Below are positions 1-10,942 of a stretch of 64,000 bases of DNA, piece by piece. The notes under the pieces are model-generated. The model saw only the letters and a program-made list of their open reading frames with translations, was not told the DNA's origin and did no database searches. Source of the DNA: Aminobacter niigataensis (lineage in GTDB: Bacteria; Pseudomonadota; Alphaproteobacteria; Rhizobiales; Rhizobiaceae); NCBI RefSeq assembly GCF_014200015.1, contig NZ_JACHOT010000001.1, forward strand, positions 434,001-498,000, in the 5' to 3' direction. Within the stretch, counting starts at the first letter, position 1. The number at the start of each line of letters is the position of its first letter. Both the position numbers and the translations under genes were made by a program.

Positions 1-2
1 CC

Positions 3-1088
3 GAGCACGCCATCCGCCTTGCCGTCGATGCTGCCGAGCGCATGGCCGGGCTTACGGCCGACTCGCTGATCGTCAATCTCTCGGCCGGACGCATCAAGAG
101 CGAGGCGTTCACCGCGACGATCAATCTCGGCGGCCACGAGGTCGAGGAAGCCGATGTCCGGCGCGTGCTGGGAGCCGGCGCCAAGCAGGCGCTGAAGGCC
201 GAGCGCGATGTCATCCACTCGCTGCCCGTCGCCTTTTCGCTCGATGCCGAACGCGGCGTGCGCGATCCGCGCGGCATGGTCGGGGACACGCTTGGCGTCG
301 ACATGCATGTGCTGACCGGCGATTCGGCGCCGATGCGCAATCTCGAGCTTTGCATCAACCGCTCGCACCTGTCGGTCGAGCACATGGTTGCAACGCCCTA
401 TGCCAGCGGCCTGGCCGCACTGGTCGACGACGAGCTCGAAATGGGTGCTGCCTGCATCGACATGGGCGGCGGAACCACCACCTTGTCTGTCTTCTCCGAA
501 GGCCGCTTCGTTCACGCTGACGCCATTCCGATCGGTGGCAACCACGTCACCATGGACATGGCCAAGGGGCTTTCCACCCGGCTCGACGATGCCGAGCGTC
601 TCAAGGTCATGCATGGTTCGGCTTTGCCCGGCAGCACCGACGACCGCGACCTGATCAGCATCCAGCCGATCGGCGTCGATGACAGCGAAGTGCCGCTGCA
701 GATCCCGCGCTCGGTGATGACGCGGATCATCCGCGCCCGTATCGACGAGACGTTGGAACTGCTGCGCGACCGGCTCAACAAGTCCGGTTACGGCAATGCC
801 GTCGGCAAGCGCGTCGTCCTGACGGGCGGGGCCAGCCAGCTCGTCGGGCTGCCCGAGGCAGCGCGTCGCATTCTCGGCCGCAATGTACGCATCGGCCGCC
901 CGCTCGGCGTGGCAGGTCTGCCGGAGGCGGCCAAGGGGCCGGCTTTCGCGACCGCCGTCGGGCTTTTGATCTACCCGCAGATGGCTGGCATCGAGAGCCA
1001 TTCGGCGAAAGGGATTTCCCGTTACAGGGCAACGGGAACTGGCGGAAAACTGCATCGCATGAGTCAGTGGTTGAGAGACAGTTTTTAG
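3..1088 (+). CDS. ftsA: Cell division protein FtsA, 5' truncated by window edge
   Basis: Actin-like ATPase that tethers FtsZ filaments to the inner membrane and recruits later divisome proteins. The reading frame is open from base 3, so the N-terminus lies outside the window. Visible motifs are the phosphate-binding segment DMGGGTTTLSVF, the second nucleotide-binding segment VVLTGGASQLVGLPEAA, and a C-terminal amphipathic helix ending HRMSQWLRDSF, which is the membrane-targeting tail of the family. It ends 70 bases before ftsZ on the same strand, the usual ftsA-ftsZ order. An internal ATG at 42 is not the start because the family sequence continues upstream of it. Identification is secure; only the missing N-terminus is unknown. 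Confidence 0.97.
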   Translation, partial: EHAIRLAVDAAERMAGLTADSLIVNLSAGRIKSEAFTATINLGGHEVEEADVRRVLGAGAKQALKAERDVIHSLPVAFSLDAERGVRDPRGMVGDTLGVDMHVLTGDSAPMRNLELCINRSHLSVEHMVATPYASGLAALVDDELEMGAACIDMGGGTTTLSVFSEGRFVHADAIPIGGNHVTMDMAKGLSTRLDDAERLKVMHGSALPGSTDDRDLISIQPIGVDDSEVPLQIPRSVMTRIIRARIDETLELLRDRLNKSGYGNAVGKRVVLTGGASQLVGLPEAARRILGRNVRIGRPLGVAGLPEAAKGPAFATAVGLLIYPQMAGIESHSAKGISRYRATGTGGKLHRMSQWLRDSF

Positions 1089-1158
1089 GAATTGACGGGG
1101 ACAGCCCCATTGGCGGCCGCACGGCGAAGCGGCTTGAAAGGCAAAAAGGACGAGGACT

Positions 1159-2847
1159 ATGACGATCAATCTGCAGAAGCCGGACATCACCGAGCTCAAG
1201 CCCCGCATCACCGTGTTCGGTGTCGGCGGCGGCGGCGGCAATGCCGTCAACAACATGATCACCGCCGGCCTGCGCGGCGTCGAGTTCGTGGTGGCCAACA
1301 CCGACGCCCAGGCGCTGACCATGTCGAAGGCCGAGCGCCTCATCCAGCTCGGCGCGCATGTCACCGAGGGCCTTGGCGCCGGTTCGCAGCCGGAAGTCGG
1401 CCGCGCGGCCGCTGAGGAGTGCATCGACGAGATCATCGACCACCTGTCGAACACCCACATGTGCTTCGTCACCGCGGGCATGGGCGGCGGCACCGGTACC
1501 GGTGCAGCACCCGTCGTTGCCCGCGCCGCGCGCGAAAAGGGCATCCTGACCGTTGGCGTGGTCACCAAGCCGTTCCACTTCGAGGGCCAGCGCCGCATGA
1601 AGACGGCGGACTACGGCATCGAAGAGCTGCAGAAGTGCGTCGACACGCTCATCGTCATCCCGAACCAGAACCTGTTCCGCCTCGCCAATGACAAGACGAC
1701 CTTCGCGGACGCCTTCGCCATGGCCGACCAGGTGCTCTATTCGGGTGTCGCCTGCATCACCGACCTGATGGTCAAGGAAGGCCTGATCAACCTCGACTTC
1801 GCCGACGTCCGTTCGGTGATGCGCGAGATGGGCAAGGCCATGATGGGTACGGGCGAAGCCTCGGGCGAGGGCCGTGCAATGGCCGCTGCCGAAGCTGCGA
1901 TCGCCAACCCGCTGCTCGACGAGACCTCGATGAAGGGTGCGAAGGGCCTGCTGATCTCGATCACCGGCGGCCGCGACCTGACCCTGTTCGAAGTCGACGA
2001 AGCCGCGACCCGTATCCGCGAAGAAGTCGACCAGGACGCCAACATCATCTTGGGCGCGACCTTCGACGAGGACCTGGAAGGCGTCATCCGGGTGTCGGTC
2101 GTTGCCACCGGCATCGACAAGTCGGCCGCCGACATGGCAGCGGCACCCCTGACCATCCGCCAGGCGCCCAAGCCGGCCCAGCGTCCGGTCGAGACTGCCC
2201 GTCCTGCACTGCAGGCGGCACCGGTCGAGCAGCCGCGTATGGAAGTACGCACCAACGACCCTGTCGCAGAAGCCATCCGTCTTGCCGAGACCAACGCCGC
2301 AGCCATGGCCCAGCCGCGCACGGCGGCACCGCAGGGTGAAGAGTTCCGCCCGCAGAGCAAGCTGTTCCAGGCTCCGCCGGCCCAGCCCCAGGCCCAGCAG
2401 TATCAGCCGCAGCCGCAGCAGTTCCATCAGCCGGCTCCGCAGCAGGTGGCACAGCCACAGGCTGCGCCCCAGATGATGCAGCCGGCACCGGTCCAGCCGC
2501 GCATGCCGCGCGTCGAGGACTTCCCGCCGATGGTGAAGGCCGAGGTGGAAGCCAAGGCCCAGCCGGCAGACCACGAGGACCGCGGTCCGATGGGCCTGCT
2601 CAAGCGCCTGACGAGCGGCCTGACCCGCCGCGAGGAAGAGCCGGCACGCCTGCAGCCCGCGCAGCCGCGCGAGCCGAAGCTGCGCCAGCCAGCCCCCGAG
2701 CAGCGCCGCGTGACCGGCCAGGAATCGCAGCTCTACGCGCCGCGCCGCGGACAGCTCGACGAACATGGCCGCCTGGCGCCGCAGGCACGGACTCAGGAAG
2801 ACGATCAGCTGGAGATTCCCGCGTTCCTTCGCCGGCAAGCCAACTGA
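1159..2847 (+). CDS. ftsZ: Cell division GTPase FtsZ with long Q/P-rich linker
   Basis: Tubulin-like GTPase that forms the Z ring at mid-cell. Residues 22-32 carry the glycine-rich nucleotide loop and residues 107-118 the tubulin signature [12 protein letters not shown]. The conserved GTPase and C-terminal tubulin domains end near residue 320. A linker of about 220 residues rich in Gln, Pro and Ala follows, and the protein ends with the short conserved peptide [15 protein letters not shown] that binds FtsA and other partners. At 562 residues it is much longer than the E. coli protein (383) but normal for rhizobia, which have extended linkers. A purine-rich AGGACGAGG ribosome site precedes the ATG. 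A strong terminator follows at 2875. Confidence 0.99.
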   Translation: MTINLQKPDITELKPRITVFGVGGGGGNAVNNMITAGLRGVEFVVANTDAQALTMSKAERLIQLGAHVTEGLGAGSQPEVGRAAAEECIDEIIDHLSNTHMCFVTAGMGGGTGTGAAPVVARAAREKGILTVGVVTKPFHFEGQRRMKTADYGIEELQKCVDTLIVIPNQNLFRLANDKTTFADAFAMADQVLYSGVACITDLMVKEGLINLDFADVRSVMREMGKAMMGTGEASGEGRAMAAAEAAIANPLLDETSMKGAKGLLISITGGRDLTLFEVDEAATRIREEVDQDANIILGATFDEDLEGVIRVSVVATGIDKSAADMAAAPLTIRQAPKPAQRPVETARPALQAAPVEQPRMEVRTNDPVAEAIRLAETNAAAMAQPRTAAPQGEEFRPQSKLFQAPPAQPQAQQYQPQPQQFHQPAPQQVAQPQAAPQMMQPAPVQPRMPRVEDFPPMVKAEVEAKAQPADHEDRGPMGLLKRLTSGLTRREEEPARLQPAQPREPKLRQPAPEQRRVTGQESQLYAPRRGQLDEHGRLAPQARTQEDDQLEIPAFLRRQAN

Positions 2848-2874
2848 ACTGTGAACGAGCAGTAACACTGTTTG

Positions 2875-2905
2875 AAAGGCGGGCGTCTCGACGCCCGCCT
2901 TTTGA
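2875..2905 (+). terminator. Rho-independent terminator after ftsZ
   Basis: A perfect 12-bp stem (AAAGGCGGGCGT pairing with ACGCCCGCCTTT) closes a CTCG tetraloop and runs into a T-rich end. It starts 28 bases after the ftsZ stop and separates ftsZ from lpxC, so lpxC probably has its own promoter in the 220 bases downstream. Confidence 0.9.
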
Positions 2906-3125
2906 TCTGAAAAGATCAGTCAAATCATTGACTTGACGGGGTGAGTCGAGGCGTCCCCGCAGTTACACAGAGTAAGAAACCGTGATTTGGAGTCTATCAT
3001 CCGGAAGACTATCTTCGCGCCGACTAAGGTCGCTTGGGCGGGTATCGTGGGGATGAGGTCCCGTCTGGCGAAGATAAGAGCCGTGCGCCGTGGTGTGGCG
3101 AAGCGGACGTGGTGAGTACGGGCAT

Positions 3126-4061
3126 ATGGGGATCGACTTGCAGGATTATCAGACAACACTCAAATCGCGTGTCACGCTGTCGGGCATTGGCGTTCATAGC
3201 GGCAAGCCGGTAGCCATCCATTTCGCGCCGGCAGACGCGGATACGGGCGTGGTGTTTCAGGTTGTCGACCGAGAATTCCGCGCAATTGTGTCAGAAGTGG
3301 GTGCGACCGATCTTTGCACCTTGCTCGGCGACCCAGCCGGCCAGCATGTCGCTACGATCGAACACCTGATGGCCGCCCTGTTCGGCCTCGGTATCGACAA
3401 TCTGCTGATCGAGGTCGAAGGCGCCGAAATTCCCATTCTGGACGGCAGTGCCGCGCAGTTCGTCGAGGCCATCGACCAGGTCGGCATCGAAGTGCAGGGC
3501 GTCAAGCGCCGCTACATCCGCGTTCTCAAGCCCGTTCGAATCGAAAGCGGCGCCTCGTGGGCCGAGTTCCGCCCCTATGGCGGCACGCGATTCGAGGTCG
3601 AGATCGATTTCGAAAGCCCGGCGATCGGCCGCCAGTCCTTCGCATCCGACATCAACGACGACATTTTCCGCCGCGAGATTTCGCGCGCTCGCACTTTCGG
3701 CTTCATGAAGGATGTCGAGCGCTTATGGGCAGCCGGATACGCGCTCGGTTCGTCGCTCGAGAATTCCGTCGTCATCGGCGACGACAACCAGATCATCAAC
3801 ATCGAAGGCCTGCGTTTCTCCAACGAATTCGTGCGGCACAAGACGCTCGACGCGATGGGCGACCTTGCCCTTGCAGGCGCGCGTTTCATCGGCTGCTTCC
3901 GCTCCTATCGCGGCGGCCACCGGCTGAACGCGGCTGCGCTGCGGCGTCTGCTTTCGGACCGTTCCGCCTTCGAGGTCGTCGAGACATCGCGCCGCGAGCG
4001 CGGCCGTTCGGCCGAACTGATTGCCGTCAGCGCCGCAGTCCACGCGCCCTGGACGCTTTGA
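3126..4061 (+). CDS. lpxC: UDP-3-O-acyl-N-acetylglucosamine deacetylase LpxC
   Basis: Zinc amidase of the cytoplasm that catalyses the committed step of lipid A synthesis. With the start at 3126 the zinc and catalytic residues fall at H80, H238, D242 (motif HKTLDAMGD) and H265 (motif GHRLNA), almost exactly the numbering of the E. coli enzyme, which supports this start over an in-frame ATG 36 bases upstream. Length is 311 residues, normal for the family. The GAEIPILDGSAAQF segment is also typical. The location just after ftsA-ftsZ is the classic end of the division/cell-wall cluster. Confidence 0.98.
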   Translation: MGIDLQDYQTTLKSRVTLSGIGVHSGKPVAIHFAPADADTGVVFQVVDREFRAIVSEVGATDLCTLLGDPAGQHVATIEHLMAALFGLGIDNLLIEVEGAEIPILDGSAAQFVEAIDQVGIEVQGVKRRYIRVLKPVRIESGASWAEFRPYGGTRFEVEIDFESPAIGRQSFASDINDDIFRREISRARTFGFMKDVERLWAAGYALGSSLENSVVIGDDNQIINIEGLRFSNEFVRHKTLDAMGDLALAGARFIGCFRSYRGGHRLNAAALRRLLSDRSAFEVVETSRRERGRSAELIAVSAAVHAPWTL

Positions 4062-4245
4062 CGGAAGGCAAAACGCCGGATTGGTGGTGTGGCCTGGCTG
4101 CACCACTCGCCCGGCGAAATGGCATGCGCCTTGACCTGCCACAAAATTGCGCGATTGACGGCCGATAGCGTTGCCCGGCACGGCCAGTTGTGATCTATGG
4201 CCATTGCCTAAAAGCGAAACAGCGCCAAAGGGGCGAAACTCTGTG

Positions 4246-5115
4246 ATGTCATTGATACGAGCCGATCGATCGAAATTGCGCGTGAAGCCTCTGGTTGTGG
4301 CGCTTTCGCTCATCGCTCCGACGCTTGCGCTCTCCGGCTGCATGTCGGGCGAAGCCGATGTCGATCTGGCGACCTATGTCGAGCAGACCGAACCGGCCGA
4401 CGTTCTCTACAATCAGGGCCTCGCCAACCTCAATGCAGGCCGCCTCAAGGAGGCCAGCCGCAAGTTCGAGGCGGTCGATCGCCAGCACCCGTATTCCGAG
4501 TGGGCGCGCAAGTCGATGGTGATGGGCGCTTTCGCCAGCTATCGCCAGGGCTCCTATGAAGAGGCCATCAATTCGGCCAAGCGTTACCTCGCGCTCTATC
4601 CGTCGACCGACGATGCAGCCTATGCGCAATACATCATCGGCCTCAGCTACTTCCGTCAGATTCGCGACGTGACGCAGGATCAGAAGGAAGCCCGCCGCAC
4701 CATCGAGGCGATGACCGAGGTCGTGCAGCGCTGGCCGGCGTCGGAATATGTCGACGATGCCAATGCCAAGATCCGTTTCGCCCGCGACCAGCTCGCCGGC
4801 AAGGAAATGCAGATCGGCCGTTATTATCTCGAGCGCCGCGAGTACATCGCCTCGGCAAAGCGCTTCCGCAACGTCATCGAGAACTACTCGAACACGCGCC
4901 ACATCGAAGAAGCGCTCGCCCGTCTTGTCGAGACCTATTACGCGATGGGCCTGACTTCGGAAGCGCAGACGGCAGCCGCCGTGCTCGGCCAGAACTATCC
5001 TGACAGCCAGTGGTACAAGGATTCGTACAAGCTGCTGCAGACCAGCGGCCTTGAGCCGCGAGAAAATGCCGGCTCATGGATATCCAAGGCCGGGAAGATG
5101 TTCTCCGGCGCCTGA
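4246..5115 (+). CDS. bamD: Outer-membrane assembly lipoprotein BamD
   Basis: Lipoprotein subunit of the BAM complex that inserts beta-barrel proteins into the outer membrane. The start at 4246 gives a short signal peptide with lipobox LSGC, so the mature protein begins at Cys. TPR-like helices follow, beginning with [19 protein letters not shown] and continuing through about five repeats. The ORF is open 75 bases further upstream but that extension does not look like a signal peptide and an AAGGGGCG ribosome site precedes 4246. Length of about 289 residues fits the family. recN begins only 10 bases downstream, so the two are probably cotranscribed. Confidence 0.96.
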   Translation: MSLIRADRSKLRVKPLVVALSLIAPTLALSGCMSGEADVDLATYVEQTEPADVLYNQGLANLNAGRLKEASRKFEAVDRQHPYSEWARKSMVMGAFASYRQGSYEEAINSAKRYLALYPSTDDAAYAQYIIGLSYFRQIRDVTQDQKEARRTIEAMTEVVQRWPASEYVDDANAKIRFARDQLAGKEMQIGRYYLERREYIASAKRFRNVIENYSNTRHIEEALARLVETYYAMGLTSEAQTAAAVLGQNYPDSQWYKDSYKLLQTSGLEPRENAGSWISKAGKMFSGA

Positions 5116-5125
5116 CCAGCAATAG

Positions 5126-6802
5126 ATGCTCTCGCGCCTGTCGATCCGCGATATCGTCCTGATCGAACGGCTGGACATCGATTTCATGCCGGGCTTGTCG
5201 GTGCTGACAGGTGAAACCGGCGCCGGCAAATCCATCCTGCTCGACGCATTGTCGCTCGCGCTCGGTGCGCGCGGCGATGCCTCGCTCGTTCGCCATGGGG
5301 CAACCCAGGGGCAGGTGACGGCCGTTTTCGACGTTGCGCGCAACCATCCGGCGCGGACGCTGCTCGCCGACAATGCCATCGACGACGACGGTGACATCAT
5401 CCTGCGCCGGGTGCAGACCGCCGATGGCCGCACCCGTGTCTTCGTCAACGACCAGCCTTCCAGCGTGACCTTGATGCGCGACATTGGCCGCGCCCTGGTC
5501 GAGATCCACGGCCAGCACGACGACCGCGCGCTGGTCGATGGCGGCGCACACCGCGAAGTGCTCGATTCGTTCGGCGGCCATGTCGGCGAGGCGAGGGCGA
5601 CCGCCGAGGCCTGGAAACTCTGGCGTGCGGCCGAGCAGGAACTGTCGCGCCATCGCGCCCGCGTCGAGGCTGCCGCGCGCGAAGCGGAATATCTGCGCGC
5701 CTCGGTGACCGAATTGGCGAAGCTCGACCCGCAACCGGGCGAGGAAAGTGAACTCGCCGAACTGCGTGCCTCGATGATGCGCGTCGAAAAGATCGCTTCC
5801 GAAATCCAGGACGCCCAGGACGTTTTGTCCGGCTCGTCGTCGCCGCTGCCGCAACTGGCAAGCCTGTTGCGCCGCCTGCAGCGCAAGTCGGCCGAGGTGC
5901 CCGGCCTGCTCGACGAGGTGGTGAAATCTCTCGACGAGGCGATGATCTCGCTGGATGCGGCGCAGTCGGGTGTCGATGCCGCACTTCGGGCCACCGAGTA
6001 CGATCCGCAGCGGCTGGAGAAGGCTGAAGAGCGCCTGTTTGCGCTGCGCGCCGCGGCCCGCAAGCACAATGTCGCCGTCGACAACCTGGCGCAGCTGCGC
6101 GACACGATGGTCGCCGACCTCGCCGACCTCGATGCGGGCGAGGGGCGGCTGCACTTGCTGGAGCAGCAGGCGAAGGCCACGCGAGATGCCTATGACCGCA
6201 TCGCTGCCAGCCTGTCGGAACTGCGCAAGACGGCGGCCGAAGGATTGCGCAAGACCGTCATGGCCGAACTGCCGGCGCTCAAGCTCGAGCGGGCCGAATT
6301 CATCGTCGAGATGGCCAGCGAAGCCGACAACCGCATGCAGGAAGGCATCGACCAGGTCGAATTCTGGGTGCGCACCAATCCCGGCACGCGGCCCGGACCG
6401 ATGATGAAGGTGGCGTCTGGCGGCGAGCTTTCGCGCTTCCTGCTCGCGCTCAAGGTGGCGCTTGCCGACCGCGGCTCGGCACCGACGCTGGTCTTCGACG
6501 AGATCGACACCGGCGTGGGCGGTGCGGTGGCCGATGCCATCGGCCAGCGACTGGCGCGACTTGCCAACCGTGTGCAGGTGCTTTCGGTCACGCATGCGCC
6601 GCAAGTCGCAGCGCGCGCGGCGACGCACTTCCTGATCTCCAAGAAGGGCAACACCGACAAGGTGGCCACCGGCATCCACGAGATGGACCGTCCGGCGCGC
6701 CAGGAGGAGATTGCCCGCATGCTCTCGGGTGCGACGATCACCGAAGAGGCGCGCGCCGCCGCGGAGCGGCTGCTACGCGAGAATGTTGCCGCCGCTTCCT
6801 AA
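5126..6802 (+). CDS. recN: DNA repair ATPase RecN
   Basis: SMC-like ATPase that acts early in double-strand break repair. Walker A is GETGAGKS at residues 29-36. Near the C-terminus are the ABC signature VASGGELSRFLLALKVAL and Walker B PTLVFDEIDTGVGG, and between them lies a long coiled-coil region rich in Glu, Arg and Ala. The length of 558 residues is typical of RecN. It starts just after bamD, an arrangement common in alphaproteobacteria (bamD-recN-ligA). Confidence 0.97.
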   Translation: MLSRLSIRDIVLIERLDIDFMPGLSVLTGETGAGKSILLDALSLALGARGDASLVRHGATQGQVTAVFDVARNHPARTLLADNAIDDDGDIILRRVQTADGRTRVFVNDQPSSVTLMRDIGRALVEIHGQHDDRALVDGGAHREVLDSFGGHVGEARATAEAWKLWRAAEQELSRHRARVEAAAREAEYLRASVTELAKLDPQPGEESELAELRASMMRVEKIASEIQDAQDVLSGSSSPLPQLASLLRRLQRKSAEVPGLLDEVVKSLDEAMISLDAAQSGVDAALRATEYDPQRLEKAEERLFALRAAARKHNVAVDNLAQLRDTMVADLADLDAGEGRLHLLEQQAKATRDAYDRIAASLSELRKTAAEGLRKTVMAELPALKLERAEFIVEMASEADNRMQEGIDQVEFWVRTNPGTRPGPMMKVASGGELSRFLLALKVALADRGSAPTLVFDEIDTGVGGAVADAIGQRLARLANRVQVLSVTHAPQVAARAATHFLISKKGNTDKVATGIHEMDRPARQEEIARMLSGATITEEARAAAERLLRENVAAAS

Positions 6803-6898
6803 GGGATGGCAGCGACGGCAACATGTCAGGAGCCTTTGCGATCCTGCTGATTTGCGTGGGCTTTTGGTGAAACCGGCTCCCCTGCACATGCTTCCTGA

Positions 6899-9088
<2,190 letters not shown>

Positions 9089-9096
9089 CAGACTTC

Positions 9097-9699
9097 ATGC
9101 GTGCACTTGCCATCGACTTCGAAACTGCCAACGAGCAGCGCAGCAGCCCGTGCTCGGTGGGCCTGGCCTGGATAGAGGACGGCGCGGTCATCCGCGTGGA
9201 AGAGAGGCTCATTCGTCCGAAGGACATGCGTTTTTCGCGTTTCAACATCGCTGTCCACGGCATTCGCCCCGAGCATGTCGAGGATGCGGCGGAGTTTCCC
9301 GAGGTGATGGAGGAGTTCGAAGAAGATCTCGGCGATGCGCTGGTCATTGCCCACAACGCCGCTTTCGACATGAGCGTCATGCGGGCGACCTATGCGCTGT
9401 ATGGCATCGCCTGTCCTGATATCGACTATGTCTGTACGCTGAAGATGGCAAGAATGGTGTGGCAGGACCTTGCCTCGCACCGGCTCAACGAGGTGTCGCG
9501 CCACATCGATTTCTCGTTCAAGCACCACAATGCGGCCGAGGACGCGCATGCCTGCGGGGAGGTGGCATTGGCGGTTGCGCGCAAGCTCAACGTCTCTGCG
9601 ATGCGCGATCTGCCGACCAGGCTCGAGATGACGACGGGCCGTCTCCACGCCAGCGGTTACTCGCCTTGCTCGGTGAAGCGAGCCAAACCGGCGCGATAG
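9097..9699 (+). CDS. DnaQ-like 3'-5' exonuclease (DEDDh family)
   Basis: Predicted 3'-5' exonuclease related to the DNA polymerase III epsilon subunit. The acidic Exo I motif is AIDFET (D7, E9), Exo II is HNAAFDMSV, and Exo III is HNAAEDAHACGEV with the His and Asp of the DEDDh type. The protein is about 200 residues, single-domain, and lacks the C-terminal polymerase-binding extension of true DnaQ, so it is more likely a repair or maintenance exonuclease than the replicative proofreader. The ATG at 9097 lies 8 bases after the ligA stop, pointing to cotranscription. An in-frame upstream start at 9058 would overlap ligA and is rejected. Confidence 0.9.
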   Translation: MRALAIDFETANEQRSSPCSVGLAWIEDGAVIRVEERLIRPKDMRFSRFNIAVHGIRPEHVEDAAEFPEVMEEFEEDLGDALVIAHNAAFDMSVMRATYALYGIACPDIDYVCTLKMARMVWQDLASHRLNEVSRHIDFSFKHHNAAEDAHACGEVALAVARKLNVSAMRDLPTRLEMTTGRLHASGYSPCSVKRAKPAR

Positions 9700-9875
9700 T
9701 TTCGCTGATCATTGGCTCAACCGAATTGATGTGACAGGCAAAGCCGGCTGACTTATTCAGACATCCGCGCAGAGCGGTGCGCGTCGGTCCGCTGCCCTGC
9801 GGCCTATTTGACCTGCGCATCGTGCATTCCGAATATCAAAGATCGATTCTCGGGCCGATGCGCCACGGAGGCCGA

Positions 9876-10604
9876 ATGTCTGATCGTCAAACCGAATTCT
9901 GGCAAGGTGCACGTCTGAGCGTGCCGGTCGTGGTCGCGTCCGCGCCATTCGCCATTCTGTTCGGCGCGCTCGCCGTCGACAACGGCTTCAGCGTCGCTGA
10001 AGCAACCCTGATGAGCGCCACCATCTTCGGCGGCGCGAGCCAGCTCGTCGGCATCGAGCTGTTCGGCCAGCATGTCGCCCCCTGGCTCATCGTGCTGTCG
10101 ATCTTCGCGGTCAATTTCCGCCACGTGCTCTATTCGGCGGCGATTGGCCCGCACATCGCGCACTGGCCCTGGGTCCAGCAGGCCATCGGCTATTTCTTCC
10201 TGACCGATCCGCAATATGCCGAGGCCGAGCGCATCCGCGAGCAGGGCGAAAAGGTCGGCTTCGCCTGGTACATGGGCATGGCGCTGACGCTGTATGTTTG
10301 CTGGGTAGTCGAAAGCTGCATCGGCGCGCTGTTCGGCCGGCTGATCCCTGATCCGCATGCCATAGGCCTCGACTTCCTGCTGCCGATCTATTTCCTCGGG
10401 CTGGTGATGAGTTTCCGCAAGCGCCCGCGCTGGCTGCCCATCGTGGTCGCGAGTGCCGTGGCTTCGATGATCGCCTACAAGACGGTCGGTTCGCCCTGGC
10501 ATGTCTCGATCGGTGCGCTCGCGGGTGTGCTGTTTGCTGCGGCGATGCCGGTGCGCCCCGGCGAGGCGGCCACAGTCGATGAAACGGCGGAGGTGGTGTC
10601 GTGA
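9876..10604 (+). CDS. azlC: Branched-chain amino acid exporter large subunit AzlC
   Basis: Large membrane subunit of the AzlCD (LIV-E) family of branched-chain amino acid exporters. The sequence has several hydrophobic helices and the family core GFSVAEATLMSATIFGGASQ near residues 35-55, followed by FAVNFRHVLYSAA. The start at 9876 is chosen because CGGAGG lies 4-9 bases upstream; the frame is open to 9777 but that extension is not hydrophobic. The stop overlaps the GTG start of azlD by four bases, so the two subunits are translationally coupled. Confidence 0.93.
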   Translation: MSDRQTEFWQGARLSVPVVVASAPFAILFGALAVDNGFSVAEATLMSATIFGGASQLVGIELFGQHVAPWLIVLSIFAVNFRHVLYSAAIGPHIAHWPWVQQAIGYFFLTDPQYAEAERIREQGEKVGFAWYMGMALTLYVCWVVESCIGALFGRLIPDPHAIGLDFLLPIYFLGLVMSFRKRPRWLPIVVASAVASMIAYKTVGSPWHVSIGALAGVLFAAAMPVRPGEAATVDETAEVVS

Positions 10605-10897
10605 GCACGACGCTGTGGATCATCATTGCCGGTGCGGTCGCCACCTATCTGACCCGTATCGGCGGCCATCTCGTCATTTCGCGCTTCGAGCGTATCCATC
10701 CGCGTGTCGAGGCGGGCCTGAACGCAGTGCCGGCGGCGGTGCTGACCACGCTGGTGGCGCCTGCCGCACTTTCTGCCGGTCCGGCTGAACTCACAGCACT
10801 TGCGGTGGCAGCCGTTGTTTCGCTGCGCGGCGGATTGATGACGATGTTCCTGGCGGGAGCTGCCGTGCTGATCGCCATGCGGCATTTCATCGGCTGA
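10601..10897 (+). CDS. azlD: AzlD-family exporter small subunit
   Basis: Small subunit of the AzlCD branched-chain amino acid exporter, 98 residues, almost entirely hydrophobic with four predicted membrane segments. The opening TLWIIIAGAVATYLTRIGG is characteristic of the family. It starts with GTG inside the azlC stop codon (GTGA overlap), the standard arrangement of this pair. Confidence 0.92.
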   Translation: MSTTLWIIIAGAVATYLTRIGGHLVISRFERIHPRVEAGLNAVPAAVLTTLVAPAALSAGPAELTALAVAAVVSLRGGLMTMFLAGAAVLIAMRHFIG

Positions 10898-10899
10898 GC

Positions 10900-10925
10900 A
10901 AAAAGCCGGCCGCCGTGGCGGCCGG
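10900..10925 (-). terminator. Terminator for pepP
   Basis: An 8-bp G+C stem (CCGGCCGC with GCGGCCGG) around a CGTG loop. On the - strand it is followed by five T residues, so it ends pepP transcription, which arrives from the right. It lies directly after azlD and may also stop the + strand transcript, though no T run follows on that side. Confidence 0.8.
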
Positions 10926-10942
10926 TGTCTTCATTGGCCCGA

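Noticed and set aside
775-2868. 697-residue open frame on the - strand opposite ftsA/ftsZ
   Set aside because: Shadow of a high-GC gene: rich in Arg, His, Leu and Gly with no domain. The + strand frame is clearly ftsZ.
4874-6679. 601-residue open frame on the - strand opposite recN
   Set aside because: Mirror frame of recN codons, no ribosome site and Arg/His/Leu-rich composition.
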